DNA of 64,000 nucleotides from Paenibacillus auburnensis. GTDB lineage: Bacteria > Bacillota > Bacilli > Paenibacillales > Paenibacillaceae. Below, piece after piece: positions 8,185-15,577 of the stretch. Where the stretch lies: NCBI RefSeq assembly GCF_927798115.1, contig NZ_CAKMMG010000015.1:1-64000 (forward strand). The letters run 5' to 3'. Within the stretch, counting starts at the first letter, position 1. The number at the start of each line of letters is the position of its first letter. The notes beneath the pieces are model-generated. The model was given only the letters and a program-made list of their open reading frames with translations, ran no database searches and had not been told where the DNA came from. Position numbers and translations under genes: made by a program.

Positions 8185-8241
8185 CTAATTTCTCTCCTCC
8201 TGTGTCTTTACACTTTATATGAGTAGCTGATTAGTAACTGA

Positions 8242-8934
8242 TTATTTGTGAAGCCCGCATTCCGTTTTCTCAGATCCCGACCATCTTCCGGCGCGTGGGT
8301 CTTCACCAGGCATTACCGCACGGGTGCACTGTTCACAGCCGATGCTCGGGAAGTTACGGTCATGCAGCGGGTTATACACTACATTATTCTCACGGATATA
8401 GTTCCAAACATCCTCGGATGTCCAATCGGCGATCGGGTTAAATTTAACCAGGCCAAATTTATAGTCGTATTCTACTTTTTTGGCGTTAGCCCGGGTTGGT
8501 GCCTGGTCCCGGCGGATACCGGTGATCCAAGCATCATACTGGGAAAGAATACGGGTAAGCGGCTCTACCTTACGGATCGCACAGCACTGGTTAGGATCTA
8601 CATTCCACAAAGCCTCACCATATTGAAGCGCTTGTTCCTCAATGGTAATCTGCGGCGATACACGGACAAATTCCATTCCGTATTTATCAGCCATAATATC
8701 TCTTGTCTCGTAAGTTTCTTTGAAGTGATAATCTGTATCCAGGTAAAACACATCCGTCGACGGACTTACTTTCTGAAGCATATCCACAAGCACTACATCT
8801 TCGGCACCGAAGCTGCAGGCAAACGTTATATTAGGGAAGGTCTCTACTGCCCAGCGGATAATGTCTTCCGGAGAAGCATTCTCCAGTTCCTCAGCCTTAA
8901 CTTTGATCAAATCTTCTTTCTCAAGCAGATTCAT
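8242..8934 (-). CDS. cysH: APS/PAPS reductase CysH
   Basis: This 230-residue thioredoxin-dependent reductase converts APS (and probably PAPS) to sulfite. Cys117-Cys118 (CCAIRKVEPL) and Cys200/Cys203 (GCEQC) are the four ligands of the [4Fe-4S] cluster typical of APS-type enzymes. The catalytic cysteine is Cys226 in the C-terminal ECGLHK. The start at 8934 is chosen because GGAGG lies nine bases upstream. A frame beginning at 8967 would add eleven residues without a ribosome binding site. It heads the cysH-sat pair and has a strong promoter with an operator-like dyad. Confidence 0.95.
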   Translation of the reverse strand: MNLLEKEDLIKVKAEELENASPEDIIRWAVETFPNITFACSFGAEDVVLVDMLQKVSPSTDVFYLDTDYHFKETYETRDIMADKYGMEFVRVSPQITIEEQALQYGEALWNVDPNQCCAIRKVEPLTRILSQYDAWITGIRRDQAPTRANAKKVEYDYKFGLVKFNPIADWTSEDVWNYIRENNVVYNPLHDRNFPSIGCEQCTRAVMPGEDPRAGRWSGSEKTECGLHK

Positions 8935-8979
8935 AATCTTATTCCTCCATCCTGGTATTAAAAACATCCAATCCCGTCA

Positions 8980-9031
8980 ATTCCAACTATTCTTATATGG
9001 AATAGTATAAGGCATCCGGGGCCGAAGTCAA
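8980..9031 (-). promoter_or_regulatory. cysH promoter with an overlapping dyad operator
   Basis: On the minus strand TTGACT (9026-9031) and TATACT (9004-9009) are separated by 16 bases, a good sigma-A promoter. Directly downstream, across the expected transcription start, lies the dyad ATTCCA-N12-TGGAAT (8980-9003). An overlapping CTATTC/GAATAG dyad is also present. The placement suits a repressor responding to sulfur supply. CymR is the obvious candidate in Bacilli, but I cannot confirm its motif. Confidence 0.6.
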
Positions 9032-9085
9032 TGGTTTTTTCCATTTTGGTTGAAAGTTTGATGCGCACATTTTTTTACCGCTATC

Positions 9086-9442
9086 TTATCCCCCGCCTAT
9101 AAAAATGTATCCGATAATCACAAAGATCGTTCCACCGAGTACATATTTCAAAAGATCCATCCAAAACTTACGCTCTGCCTGATTTTCTTTTCCCGATTGC
9201 TGTAGAAGCATAAAAATCCTGTTCTCGATCTGATTAAATTTTCCCGTAATGATGTTAAACTGCCGTTTCATTTCGCTGACCGATTCATTAATTCGCTTTA
9301 TATGGTCTTCTTGGCGGTTAACGTTCTCTTCTAACAGCTTGAGTTTGGTGTTCGAGCTCATATTCTCTGCTGACAGCTTGGTAAACGCTTCCGTCAATTT
9401 TTGCAGCTGATCTTCTATCGTTTGCGATTTTTGTATAGGCAT
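9086..9442 (-). CDS. Coiled-coil protein with C-terminal membrane anchor, XhlA-like
   Basis: This 118-residue protein begins with a long heptad-rich helix (about 8-85), followed by a charged turn (KENQAERKFWMD) and one hydrophobic segment (about 95-115, LLKYVLGGTIFVIIGYIFI). This layout resembles phage/PBSX XhlA haemolysin-like proteins, which act with holins, but the resemblance is of architecture and C-terminal pattern only. There is no signal peptide, so it should be tail-anchored. AAGGGA lies eleven bases before the ATG. It is divergent from the XRE-ImmA pair, and its promoter contains the operator-like palindromes. Confidence 0.72.
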   Translation of the reverse strand: MPIQKSQTIEDQLQKLTEAFTKLSAENMSSNTKLKLLEENVNRQEDHIKRINESVSEMKRQFNIITGKFNQIENRIFMLLQQSGKENQAERKFWMDLLKYVLGGTIFVIIGYIFIGGG

Positions 9443-9591
9443 TATCTCATCGTTCCCTTCTGTGTTTTGTTGTGTCGCTTATGTCGTACGAATTCAAGAA
9501 CAATTCGAGAAAAATATTCATGATGGTTCAGAGGCTGTCCAATTTTTAAATATTCGCCCCCCTTTTCTCAAATGCTTCTTTGAGTTCGTAG

Positions 9592-9644
9592 TACTCAATT
9601 GCGTATTTTACACCCATATTATACTCAGTTGCGTACTTTGTCAA
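9592..9644 (-). promoter_or_regulatory. Promoter with two palindromic operators for the XhlA-like gene
   Basis: On the minus strand TTGACA (9639-9644) and TATAAT (9618-9623) are separated by 15 bases. The spacer is filled by TACGCAACTGAGTA (9622-9635), and a near copy, TACGCAATTGAGTA, lies at 9592-9605. The two copies are exactly 30 bases (about three helical turns) apart. Each is a near-perfect palindrome of the form TACnCARTTGnGTA. This is what a repressor operator pair looks like, and the adjacent XRE protein is the natural ligand. Confidence 0.65.
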
Positions 9645-9677
9645 ATCATAAATGCTATTAAAATACGATATTGAACA

Positions 9678-9706
9678 TTTACATTCCTTTATAGCGTTAT
9701 TATAAT
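9678..9706 (+). promoter_or_regulatory. Promoter of the xre-immA pair
   Basis: TTTACA (9678-9683) and TATAAT (9701-9706) are separated by 17 bases, a strong sigma-A match. The XRE gene starts about 50 bases downstream. No full copy of the TACnCARTTGnGTA palindrome overlaps this promoter, so the pair may be made constitutively or controlled from a distance. Confidence 0.65.
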
Positions 9707-9759
9707 AAAGAGGTAATGCGAAATAACGTATATTTGCTGTGCTCAGAGGAGGGCTATAT

Positions 9760-10146
9760 GTGCGTAGGGCTGAAGTCTTAAAAAAGTTGATTGAGGAAAC
9801 CGGCCTGAACACAAAGGCATTTGCGGAAAAGGCAGGAATTCCCTATACTACACTCAGATCAATGTTAATGCGTGGTGTAGGCGGAGCATCTGTAGATAAT
9901 GTGATTAAAGTATGCCGTGCGTTGGGGATAACTACAGAAGAAATGGACCGCTTGGCCTTCAGACCTGAGGAGGCAACTTCCCTTCATCAGGATTTTTCCG
10001 AATTTGAGGCCTTTATCAACAACCCGGAGCACAGTCTGTTCTTCAAAGATTACCTTGGTGCTCCGGAAGAACGGAAGCGGGAGATGCTTACCTTTTGGAA
10101 CTTTATTAAAGATGCAGAGAAGAAAAAAACAGAGGACAAGCAATAA
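9760..10146 (+). CDS. XRE-family helix-turn-helix regulator (ImmR-like)
   Basis: This 128-residue protein has an HTH_3 domain at about 3-60 (TKAFAEKAGIPYTTLRSMLM is the helix-turn-helix core) and an acidic C-terminal region. It is cotranscribed with an ImmA/IrrE protease gene. In ICEBs1 and many prophages that pairing consists of a repressor and the protease that cleaves it. The start is GTG at 9760, with GGAGG seven bases upstream; an ATG seven codons earlier lacks a good site. The likely targets are the palindromes at 9592-9635. There is no integrase or other phage gene nearby. Confidence 0.88.
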   Translation: MRRAEVLKKLIEETGLNTKAFAEKAGIPYTTLRSMLMRGVGGASVDNVIKVCRALGITTEEMDRLAFRPEEATSLHQDFSEFEAFINNPEHSLFFKDYLGAPEERKREMLTFWNFIKDAEKKKTEDKQ

Positions 10147-10239
10147 AATACCGATGCTTCGCATTATCGTGGTTTCAGCTAACGAGCTGATTTCACGCAC
10201 CCATATATACGAACATACATTCCTATAAGGAGGTTCCTA

Positions 10240-11127
10240 ATGTTTAACCATTACAAAAAAACTCAGCTTGAACAGTTTGTCGAGCAGCTTTACATAGAGC
10301 ATCACATTGCCTCTCCCGAGCAAATTACAATCCAAGTGCTTGCTCAAGCCCTTAACATTTACGTTCAATACTCACCCATCGGCAGCCGCGCCTATGAGTC
10401 AGATTCAGGCATGCGCTGCATTCTGTTAGACAGCCGTCTTCCTCCAATGAAGCAGCGGCTTGATTTTCTGCATGAGCTTTGCCACGTCCTCAGGCATGCA
10501 GGCAATCAGCTCATTATGCCGGACTTTTTCATTAAAGCCCAGGAGATAGATGCTGAAAAATTTGTCCTATACGCATCTATGCCTTACTTTATGATTAACC
10601 TTCAGCAGCTGCCAGAGGATTACAACATGACAATCCAGCAGTTATCAGGCACTTTCGGTGTTCCGAGAGAGATGGCCAAGGCACGATTTGACCAAATTTT
10701 GCGTCGCGAATACGAGGGCGAGCTAAGGATCGGGTTATTCACTCACAAATCCTCATCTACGGGCAACCAGCAGCACATTGAGTTTTCCGATAAGACAGAA
10801 ATATTCGCCTATTATGACCCTCACAGCACCTTTGAGGGCCCTGACCAGTTAATCGTAAGTCTGGATTATGAAACTTTGACTACACAATATGAACTGCTTA
10901 TCCCCAGAGATGAACGTTTCCAGGAGATTGAATGGGAGGCATTGAAAGATCTTGCTGTTGAACCCACTATTAGTGGAGATATCATTTGTTTCGACGGGCA
11001 ACTAACTTTGCAAATTCACCGGCTGGTCTTCAGATATGGATTTTCCAAGAGTACATTTGTAGTTCATATGCGTGACGTTGAACAGATTATTGAAACAGAT
11101 CAGAGATTAACACGGAGGTTTAATTAA
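10240..11127 (+). CDS. ImmA/IrrE-family metallo-endopeptidase
   Basis: This 295-residue protein has the zinc-protease motif HELCH at 78-82 (HExxH) and a third-ligand region QEIDAEKFVLYASMP with Glu102, as in the ImmA/IrrE family. The domain ends near 145. About 150 further residues, rich in beta-strand-like segments, follow and may be a sensing domain as in IrrE. The family cleaves XRE-type repressors after DNA damage or signalling. AAGGAGG lies six bases before the ATG, 93 bases after the XRE stop. The terminator at 11152-11181 ends the unit. Confidence 0.9.
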   Translation: MFNHYKKTQLEQFVEQLYIEHHIASPEQITIQVLAQALNIYVQYSPIGSRAYESDSGMRCILLDSRLPPMKQRLDFLHELCHVLRHAGNQLIMPDFFIKAQEIDAEKFVLYASMPYFMINLQQLPEDYNMTIQQLSGTFGVPREMAKARFDQILRREYEGELRIGLFTHKSSSTGNQQHIEFSDKTEIFAYYDPHSTFEGPDQLIVSLDYETLTTQYELLIPRDERFQEIEWEALKDLAVEPTISGDIICFDGQLTLQIHRLVFRYGFSKSTFVVHMRDVEQIIETDQRLTRRFN

Positions 11128-11151
11128 GAGGAGGCGATCCAGAATATAATA

Positions 11152-11181
11152 AAAGCCCCTGACCCGAAGGGCCAGAGGCTT
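11152..11181. terminator. Bidirectional terminator between immA-like gene and rpsI
   Basis: AAGCCCCTGACCC and GGGCCAGAGGCTT pair with two small mismatches around a GAA loop. The element separates the converging immA-like gene and rpsI and marks the end of the ribosomal supercluster. Confidence 0.75.
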
Positions 11182-11200
11182 GATTTCCTTGAAAGGAATA

Positions 11201-11593
11201 TTAACGTTTCGAGAACTGTGGAGCACGACGAGCAGCTTTGAGGCCGTATTTCTTACGTTCCTTCATACGTGGGTCACGAGTCAGGAAGCCGGCTTTTTTC
11301 AGAGCGCCGCGGTATTCAGGGTCAACTTTCAGCAGCGCACGGGCGATACCGTGACGGATTGCGCCAGCTTGACCGGAAATGCCACCACCATGTGCAAGAA
11401 CGATTACATCGTAGTTGCCCAGTGTTTCAGTCAGGTTCAAAGGTTGTTTTACGATCATCTTCAATGTTTCTACACCGAAGTATTCGTCCATCTCACGTTT
11501 GTTAATGACAATGCGTCCTTCACCCGGTACAAGGCGAACACGTGCTACCGAATGTTTACGACGACCTGTCCCATAGTATTGTACTTGTGCCAT
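11201..11593 (-). CDS. rpsI: 30S ribosomal protein S9
   Basis: This 130-residue protein ends in the classic RRAPQFSKR tail, which reaches into the ribosomal P site. The core GTGRRKHSVARVRLVPGEG and the DPRMKERKKYG segment are typical. It lies 20 bases after rplM and is the last gene of the ribosomal run. Downstream, B. subtilis continues to cwlD. Here the XRE-ImmA, cysH and sat genes intervene. Confidence 0.98.
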   Translation of the reverse strand: MAQVQYYGTGRRKHSVARVRLVPGEGRIVINKREMDEYFGVETLKMIVKQPLNLTETLGNYDVIVLAHGGGISGQAGAIRHGIARALLKVDPEYRGALKKAGFLTRDPRMKERKKYGLKAARRAPQFSKR

Positions 11594-11613
11594 GAAACTG
11601 TCCTCCTCTATTC

Positions 11614-12051
11614 TTATCCGCGAAGTTCGTAAACTTCAGGTTTTTGTGCTGCATGTGGATGCTCAGCGCCTGCATAAACTTTCAATCTCAACTTCATGTG
11701 ATCCCCTTGACGAGTCTTAGGAATCATACCGTGAACTGCAAATTCAATCATGCGCTCAGGTTTAGTTTTGATCAGGTCTTCTGCAACAGTGACTTTCAAG
11801 CCACCTGGGTGCATCGAGTGACGGTAGTATTTCTTATTTTGCATTTTCTTGCCTGTCAGGTGAATCTTCTCAGCGTTGATAACAATTACGAAATCCCCTG
11901 TATCAACGTGTGGGGTAAATTGCGGTTTGTGTTTGCCACGGATCAAAGCAGCGGCTTCGCTTGCCAAACGACCAAGTGTTTTGCCTTCGGCATCAATAAT
12001 GTGCCAATTGCGTTCAACTTCGTTCGGCTTCGCCATATAGGTGGTACGCAT
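11614..12051 (-). CDS. rplM: 50S ribosomal protein L13
   Basis: This 145-residue protein has the normal opening MRTTYMAKPNEVERNWHIID and the conserved YRHSMHPGGLK block. AAGGAGG precedes the ATG. It is cotranscribed with rpsI, and a structured leader with its own promoter lies upstream (12155-12231), which suggests L13 autoregulation. Confidence 0.98.
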   Translation of the reverse strand: MRTTYMAKPNEVERNWHIIDAEGKTLGRLASEAAALIRGKHKPQFTPHVDTGDFVIVINAEKIHLTGKKMQNKKYYRHSMHPGGLKVTVAEDLIKTKPERMIEFAVHGMIPKTRQGDHMKLRLKVYAGAEHPHAAQKPEVYELRG

Positions 12052-12154
12052 GAATGTTTCCTCCTTGTTCTCGTACGAAAATCATCTGTTTCGTATATCT
12101 AATTTCTCATTGGAATTACGATTATGTGAGTTAAGAAAAGCTTGTTTGTTGGCA

Positions 12155-12192
12155 TTTTCCTGATCGGGGCTGTGGGATAGCCATCAAGAAAA
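12155..12192 (-). promoter_or_regulatory. Candidate L13 leader RNA stem
   Basis: On the minus strand TTTTCTTGAT pairs with ATCAGGAAAA, and inside it GGCT pairs with AGCC around a seven-base loop. The structure lies between the promoter at 12203-12231 and rplM, about 100 bases before the start codon. The position matches the L13 leader known from Bacilli. I assign it by position and structure, not by a covariance match. Confidence 0.5.
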
Positions 12193-12202
12193 CACAACTT
12201 TT

Positions 12203-12231
12203 ATATTACAGCATAAACATGACAAGTGCAA
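12203..12231 (-). promoter_or_regulatory. Promoter of rplM-rpsI
   Basis: On the minus strand TTGCAC (12226-12231) and TAATAT (12203-12208) are separated by 17 bases, with TG near the -14 position. It lies about 150 bases upstream of rplM and would transcribe the leader stem. Confidence 0.5.
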
Positions 12232-12285
12232 GTGATTTTTAAATAGAAAGTCTATATTTTCACGAAATACATAGTTTCCAGATCA

Positions 12286-13065
12286 TCACAAACTGTCCTG
12301 GTCATATTCCACACTCCACAGCGCGAGTCCTTTGGCTACAGCCGTTGGTCCAGCAGCTGCACGGTCGCATGCTGCCAGAATATCCGCAACCTTATCCGCC
12401 TGATACTTGCGCTCACCCACTTGAATCAGCGTTCCCATAATGATGCGAACCATATGCTGCAAAAATCCGCTGCCGGTAATATAAGTATGAATAACCCCCT
12501 GGTCAGACGAGCCCGGACGGCACATACTACGGTCAATCTCCATAGAAGCTTCAAAAATCGTCCGCACATGGGAGGTCTTCGTAGACTTCCGCGAGGCAAA
12601 CGAAGTAAAGTCATGGGTGCCCAGAAGATGTGCAAGTCCCTGCTGCATGGCCGGGATATCGAGCTTCACCGGGTGATGGTACTGCAGTCGCCGCTGGAAC
12701 GGATCCGGGAACCGGTTGCCGTTAATCGTGTATCGGTAGGTTTTGCGCTTAGCCCCTCTACGGGAGTGGAACGAGAGCGGAACCTCTTTAGCCTCAGTGA
12801 CCACGATATCCTGCGGCAATCTGGCGTTGAGCGCCAGACACCAGCGTTCCAGCGGAATCTGCGAGGAAGTAATGAAGTTAAACGGCTGGCCATAAGCATG
12901 AACACCTGCATCTGTCCGTCCAGAGGCTGTTATCTTCAGCGTCTCGCCGGTCAAATGAAGGATTGCCTGTTCCAGCCGGTCCTGAATCGTATTGCCCTGA
13001 GGCTGGGTCTGAAAGCCATCATAATGGGTTCCGTCATAATTGACTTTCATCAATAGATTGCGCAT
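12286..13065 (-). CDS. truA: tRNA pseudouridine(38-40) synthase TruA
   Basis: This 259-residue enzyme isomerises uridines 38-40 of the tRNA anticodon arm. The catalytic aspartate is in SGRTDAGVHA near residue 52. The start at 13065 has AGGAAG upstream and gives the standard opening MRNLLMKVNYDGTHYDGFQ; the frame extends 14 codons further without a ribosome binding site. In most Bacillota ecfA1, ecfA2 and ecfT precede truA. Here only a structured spacer with a terminator separates it from rplQ. Confidence 0.96.
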   Translation of the reverse strand: MRNLLMKVNYDGTHYDGFQTQPQGNTIQDRLEQAILHLTGETLKITASGRTDAGVHAYGQPFNFITSSQIPLERWCLALNARLPQDIVVTEAKEVPLSFHSRRGAKRKTYRYTINGNRFPDPFQRRLQYHHPVKLDIPAMQQGLAHLLGTHDFTSFASRKSTKTSHVRTIFEASMEIDRSMCRPGSSDQGVIHTYITGSGFLQHMVRIIMGTLIQVGERKYQADKVADILAACDRAAAGPTAVAKGLALWSVEYDQDSL

Positions 13066-13118
13066 TCCGTTCTTCCTTTCACCCTGTTGCTCACTTACAC
13101 TAACCATCCATCGTCTTC

Positions 13119-13145
13119 AAAAAAAAAGAGCCCCGGCGGGAGCTC
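13119..13145 (-). terminator. Terminator/attenuator between rplQ and truA
   Basis: On the minus strand GAGCTCCC pairs with GGGGCTC around a short loop and is followed by nine T residues, a textbook intrinsic terminator. It ends about 50 bases before truA, so truA expression needs read-through or antitermination unless a hidden promoter exists. Confidence 0.85.
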
Positions 13146-13207
13146 CTTCTACTCTTTACAAGGTGATTCCCGCGGTTATTGGTACAGCAGGGCCTAAACG
13201 CCCCTGC
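13133..13207 (-). promoter_or_regulatory. Structured leader with competing pairings before truA
   Basis: On the minus strand an upstream hairpin GCAGGG/CCCTGC (13187-13207) is followed by GCGGGA (13168-13173). That segment is complementary to TCCCGC (13136-13141) in the 5' arm of the terminator. The two pairings exclude each other, which is the layout of an attenuator. The ligand or protein that would switch it cannot be read from the sequence. Confidence 0.4.
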
Positions 13208-13290
13208 GGCACAATAACAATAATACTTACTGCTCAATCTCCGGAGATCATGAACTTAAAGAGTCAAATCGGAAATCATGACTTGTATAC

Positions 13291-13656
13291 TTACGCGCGG
13301 TCTACCAGTTCAAGATAAACCATAGGCGCAGCATCGCCACGGCGAGGTCCCAGCTTCAGGATACGAGTGTATCCGCCTGGACGCTCTGTGTAACGAGGAG
13401 CAATATCAGAGAACAATTTTTGGATTGCATCTTGCTCACCGTCTACAGTCTCACGACGAACAAAAGCAGCTACTTGACGACGAGCATGAAGATCGCCCTT
13501 TTTCGCTTTAGTGATCAGTTTCTCAGCGATGGAACGAACTTCCTTCGCTTTGGCTTCCGTTGTCTGGATGCGTTCGTATAGGAACAGATCCGTTACCATG
13601 TCGCGGAACAACGCTTTACGCGCACTGGAATCACGGCCCAATTTTTGGTATGCCAT
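13291..13656 (-). CDS. rplQ: 50S ribosomal protein L17
   Basis: This 121-residue protein has the family opening MAYQKLGRDSSARKALFRD and the C-terminal YTRILKLGPRRGDAAPM. The start at 13656 has AAGGAGGG at good spacing. The frame extends six codons upstream without support. It follows rpoA by 42 bases and is the last gene of the alpha operon. Confidence 0.97.
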   Translation of the reverse strand: MAYQKLGRDSSARKALFRDMVTDLFLYERIQTTEAKAKEVRSIAEKLITKAKKGDLHARRQVAAFVRRETVDGEQDAIQKLFSDIAPRYTERPGGYTRILKLGPRRGDAAPMVYLELVDRA

Positions 13657-13698
13657 TTGTTTTCCCTCCTTCACTCAAGTACTCAAGCAATCTGATAA

Positions 13699-14643
13699 CT
13701 ATTCTTCTGTACGAAGACCCAAACCAAGTTCCTCAAGCTTCTCTTGAACTTCTTCCAAAGATTTGCGGCCCAGGTTACGAACCTTCATCATATCTTCTTC
13801 AGTTTTCGTAGTCAGCTCTTGTACGGTATTAATACCAGCACGTTTGAGGCAGTTGTAGGAACGGACAGAAAGATCAAGTTCTTCGATTGTCATCTCAAGC
13901 ACTTTTTCTTTTTTGTCTTCTTCTTTTTCAACCATAATTTCGGCGTCTTTCGCTTCGTCCGTAAGTCCTACGAACAAAACGAGGTGCTCGTTCAAAATTT
14001 TGGCTCCGAGGCTTACAGCCTCTTCCGGTCTGATACTTCCATCTGTCCAAACTTCCAGCGTCAACTTGTCATAGTTCGTCACTTGACCGACACGAGTATT
14101 ATCGATGCCGTAGTTTACGCGGGAGATAGGAGTGTAGATAGAGTCAACTGGAATAACACCGATTGGCTGATCGTCGCGTTTGTTCCGGTCTGCTTGGACA
14201 TAGCCGCGACCACGGCCTGCAAAAATACGCATGTGAAGTCTCGCGCCAGGTCCCAGCGTTGCAATATGAAGATCCGGATTGAGGATTTCAACATCGCTGT
14301 CCGCACGGATATCACCTGCGGTAACGATGCCTTCACCCTCAGCATCAATCTCGAACACTTTCTCTTCATCTGAATGAATCTTCAGGGAAAGAGCCTTAAG
14401 GTTCAGAATGATTTCCGTCACATCTTCCATTACGCCAGGAACGGTCGAGAACTCATGCAGAACGCCGTCAATTTGGACCGAAGTCACTGCGGCTCCCGGA
14501 AGGGAGGAAAGCAAGATCCGGCGAAGCGAGTTCCCCAGAGTCGTGCCATATCCACGTTCCAGCGGTTCAACTACGAATTTCCCATAGGTTCCTTCATCAT
14601 TGGCTTCTACGGTCTCAATCTTCGGCTTTTCGATTTCTATCAC
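13699..14643 (-). CDS. rpoA: RNA polymerase alpha subunit
   Basis: This 314-residue protein has the N-terminal assembly domain (about 1-230) and the C-terminal DNA- and activator-binding domain (about 245-310, with RSYNCLKRAGINTVQELT). The start codon is GTG with GGAGGGG upstream. A promoter with an overlapping dyad lies in the 131-base gap after rpsK, so rpoA-rplQ can be transcribed separately. Confidence 0.98.
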   Translation of the reverse strand: MIEIEKPKIETVEANDEGTYGKFVVEPLERGYGTTLGNSLRRILLSSLPGAAVTSVQIDGVLHEFSTVPGVMEDVTEIILNLKALSLKIHSDEEKVFEIDAEGEGIVTAGDIRADSDVEILNPDLHIATLGPGARLHMRIFAGRGRGYVQADRNKRDDQPIGVIPVDSIYTPISRVNYGIDNTRVGQVTNYDKLTLEVWTDGSIRPEEAVSLGAKILNEHLVLFVGLTDEAKDAEIMVEKEEDKKEKVLEMTIEELDLSVRSYNCLKRAGINTVQELTTKTEEDMMKVRNLGRKSLEEVQEKLEELGLGLRTEE

Positions 14644-14740
14644 GAGTGTACCCCTCCTTCAAACGTCGCTCCTATATGAAACTGTCACCCCATCAGGTGC
14701 ATCATGTAGTATGCCTAAACACCTATTATTAGCAGATGCG

Positions 14741-14769
14741 TCAGAATTATACCACAATCACAATTCTGA
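14741..14769 (-). promoter_or_regulatory. Extended -10 promoter of rpoA within a dyad
   Basis: The minus strand contains TGGTATAAT, an extended -10 (TATAAT at 14746-14751). It is flanked by the perfect inverted repeat TCAGAATT/AATTCTGA (14741-14748 and 14762-14769). A clear -35 is missing, as is common with extended -10 promoters. The dyad could be an operator or only a DNA hairpin. Confidence 0.45.
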
Positions 14770-14774
14770 TTTCA

Positions 14775-15170
14775 CTATACGCGGCGACGCTTCGGCGGAC
14801 GGCATCCATTGTGAGGAACCGGAGTTACGTCTTTAATGAGGTTTACTTCAAGGCCTGCGGCCTGAAGGGAACGGATGGCTGCTTCGCGGCCCGCGCCCGG
14901 TCCTTTAACCATAACTTCAACGGACTTCATGCCGTGTTCCATAGCTGCTTTAGCAGCTGTTTCGGCTGCCATTTGCGCTGCAAATGGAGTCGATTTACGG
15001 GAACCTTTGAATCCTTGACCACCGGAGCTCGCCCAGGAAATTGCATTTCCGTGAGGATCCGTGATCGTAACGATAGTGTTGTTGAACGTGGAACGGATGT
15101 GTGCCACGCCAGACTCGATATTTTTCCGGTCGCGACGTTTAGTACGTACGACTTTTTTCGGTTTAGCCAT
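14775..15170 (-). CDS. rpsK: 30S ribosomal protein S11
   Basis: This 131-residue platform protein has the conserved core HIRSTFNNTIVTITD and the C-terminal DVTPVPHNGCRPPKRRRV. It lies 19 bases after rpsM in the alpha operon order infA, rpmJ, rpsM, rpsK, rpoA, rplQ. Confidence 0.98.
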   Translation of the reverse strand: MAKPKKVVRTKRRDRKNIESGVAHIRSTFNNTIVTITDPHGNAISWASSGGQGFKGSRKSTPFAAQMAAETAAKAAMEHGMKSVEVMVKGPGAGREAAIRSLQAAGLEVNLIKDVTPVPHNGCRPPKRRRV

Positions 15171-15189
15171 TGTCTCTTATCACCTCTTC

Positions 15190-15558
15190 TTATTTCTTTT
15201 TGTTTGCTACCGTACGACGCGGGCCTTTACGGGTACGGGCATTTGTTTTAGTACGTTGACCGCGAACAGGCAATCCACGACGGTGGCGAACACCGCGGTA
15301 ACAGCCGATCTCAGTAAGACGCTTAATATTCAAGGAAATTTCACGACGCAGGTCACCTTCAACCTTGACCGATTTGTCGATCATTTCACGCAGTTTGCTG
15401 ACTTCATCTTCCGTCAAATCACGGACACGTGTGTTAACGTCAATGCCTGTTTCATTAAGAATTTTCTGGGAAGTCGTTTTACCGATTCCGAAAATATAAG
15501 TCAAGGCGATCTCAACGCGTTTGTCACGTGGCAAATCCACTCCAGCTATACGAGCCAT
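15190..15558 (-). CDS. rpsM: 30S ribosomal protein S13
   Basis: This 122-residue head protein contacts the P-site tRNA and the 50S subunit. It has MARIAGVDLPRDKRVEIALT at the start and the basic tail GQRTKTNARTRKGPRRTVA. A normal ribosome binding site follows the stop of rpmJ. Confidence 0.98.
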   Translation of the reverse strand: MARIAGVDLPRDKRVEIALTYIFGIGKTTSQKILNETGIDVNTRVRDLTEDEVSKLREMIDKSVKVEGDLRREISLNIKRLTEIGCYRGVRHRRGLPVRGQRTKTNARTRKGPRRTVANKKK

Positions 15559-15577
15559 TTTACGCTACACCCCCTTC

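Noticed and set aside
9546..9632. A short peptide-coding frame (MGVKYAIEYYEL...) in the xre upstream gap
   Set aside because: Its ATG lies too close to the -10 of the minus-strand promoter to be on the transcript, and it has no ribosome binding site. The apparent coding look comes from the two operator repeats.
13160..13180. A T-box-like string (AAGGTGATTCCCGCGG) on the plus strand
   Set aside because: The flanking genes and the terminator are on the minus strand, no stem I or specifier is present, and the match to the T-box core is imperfect.
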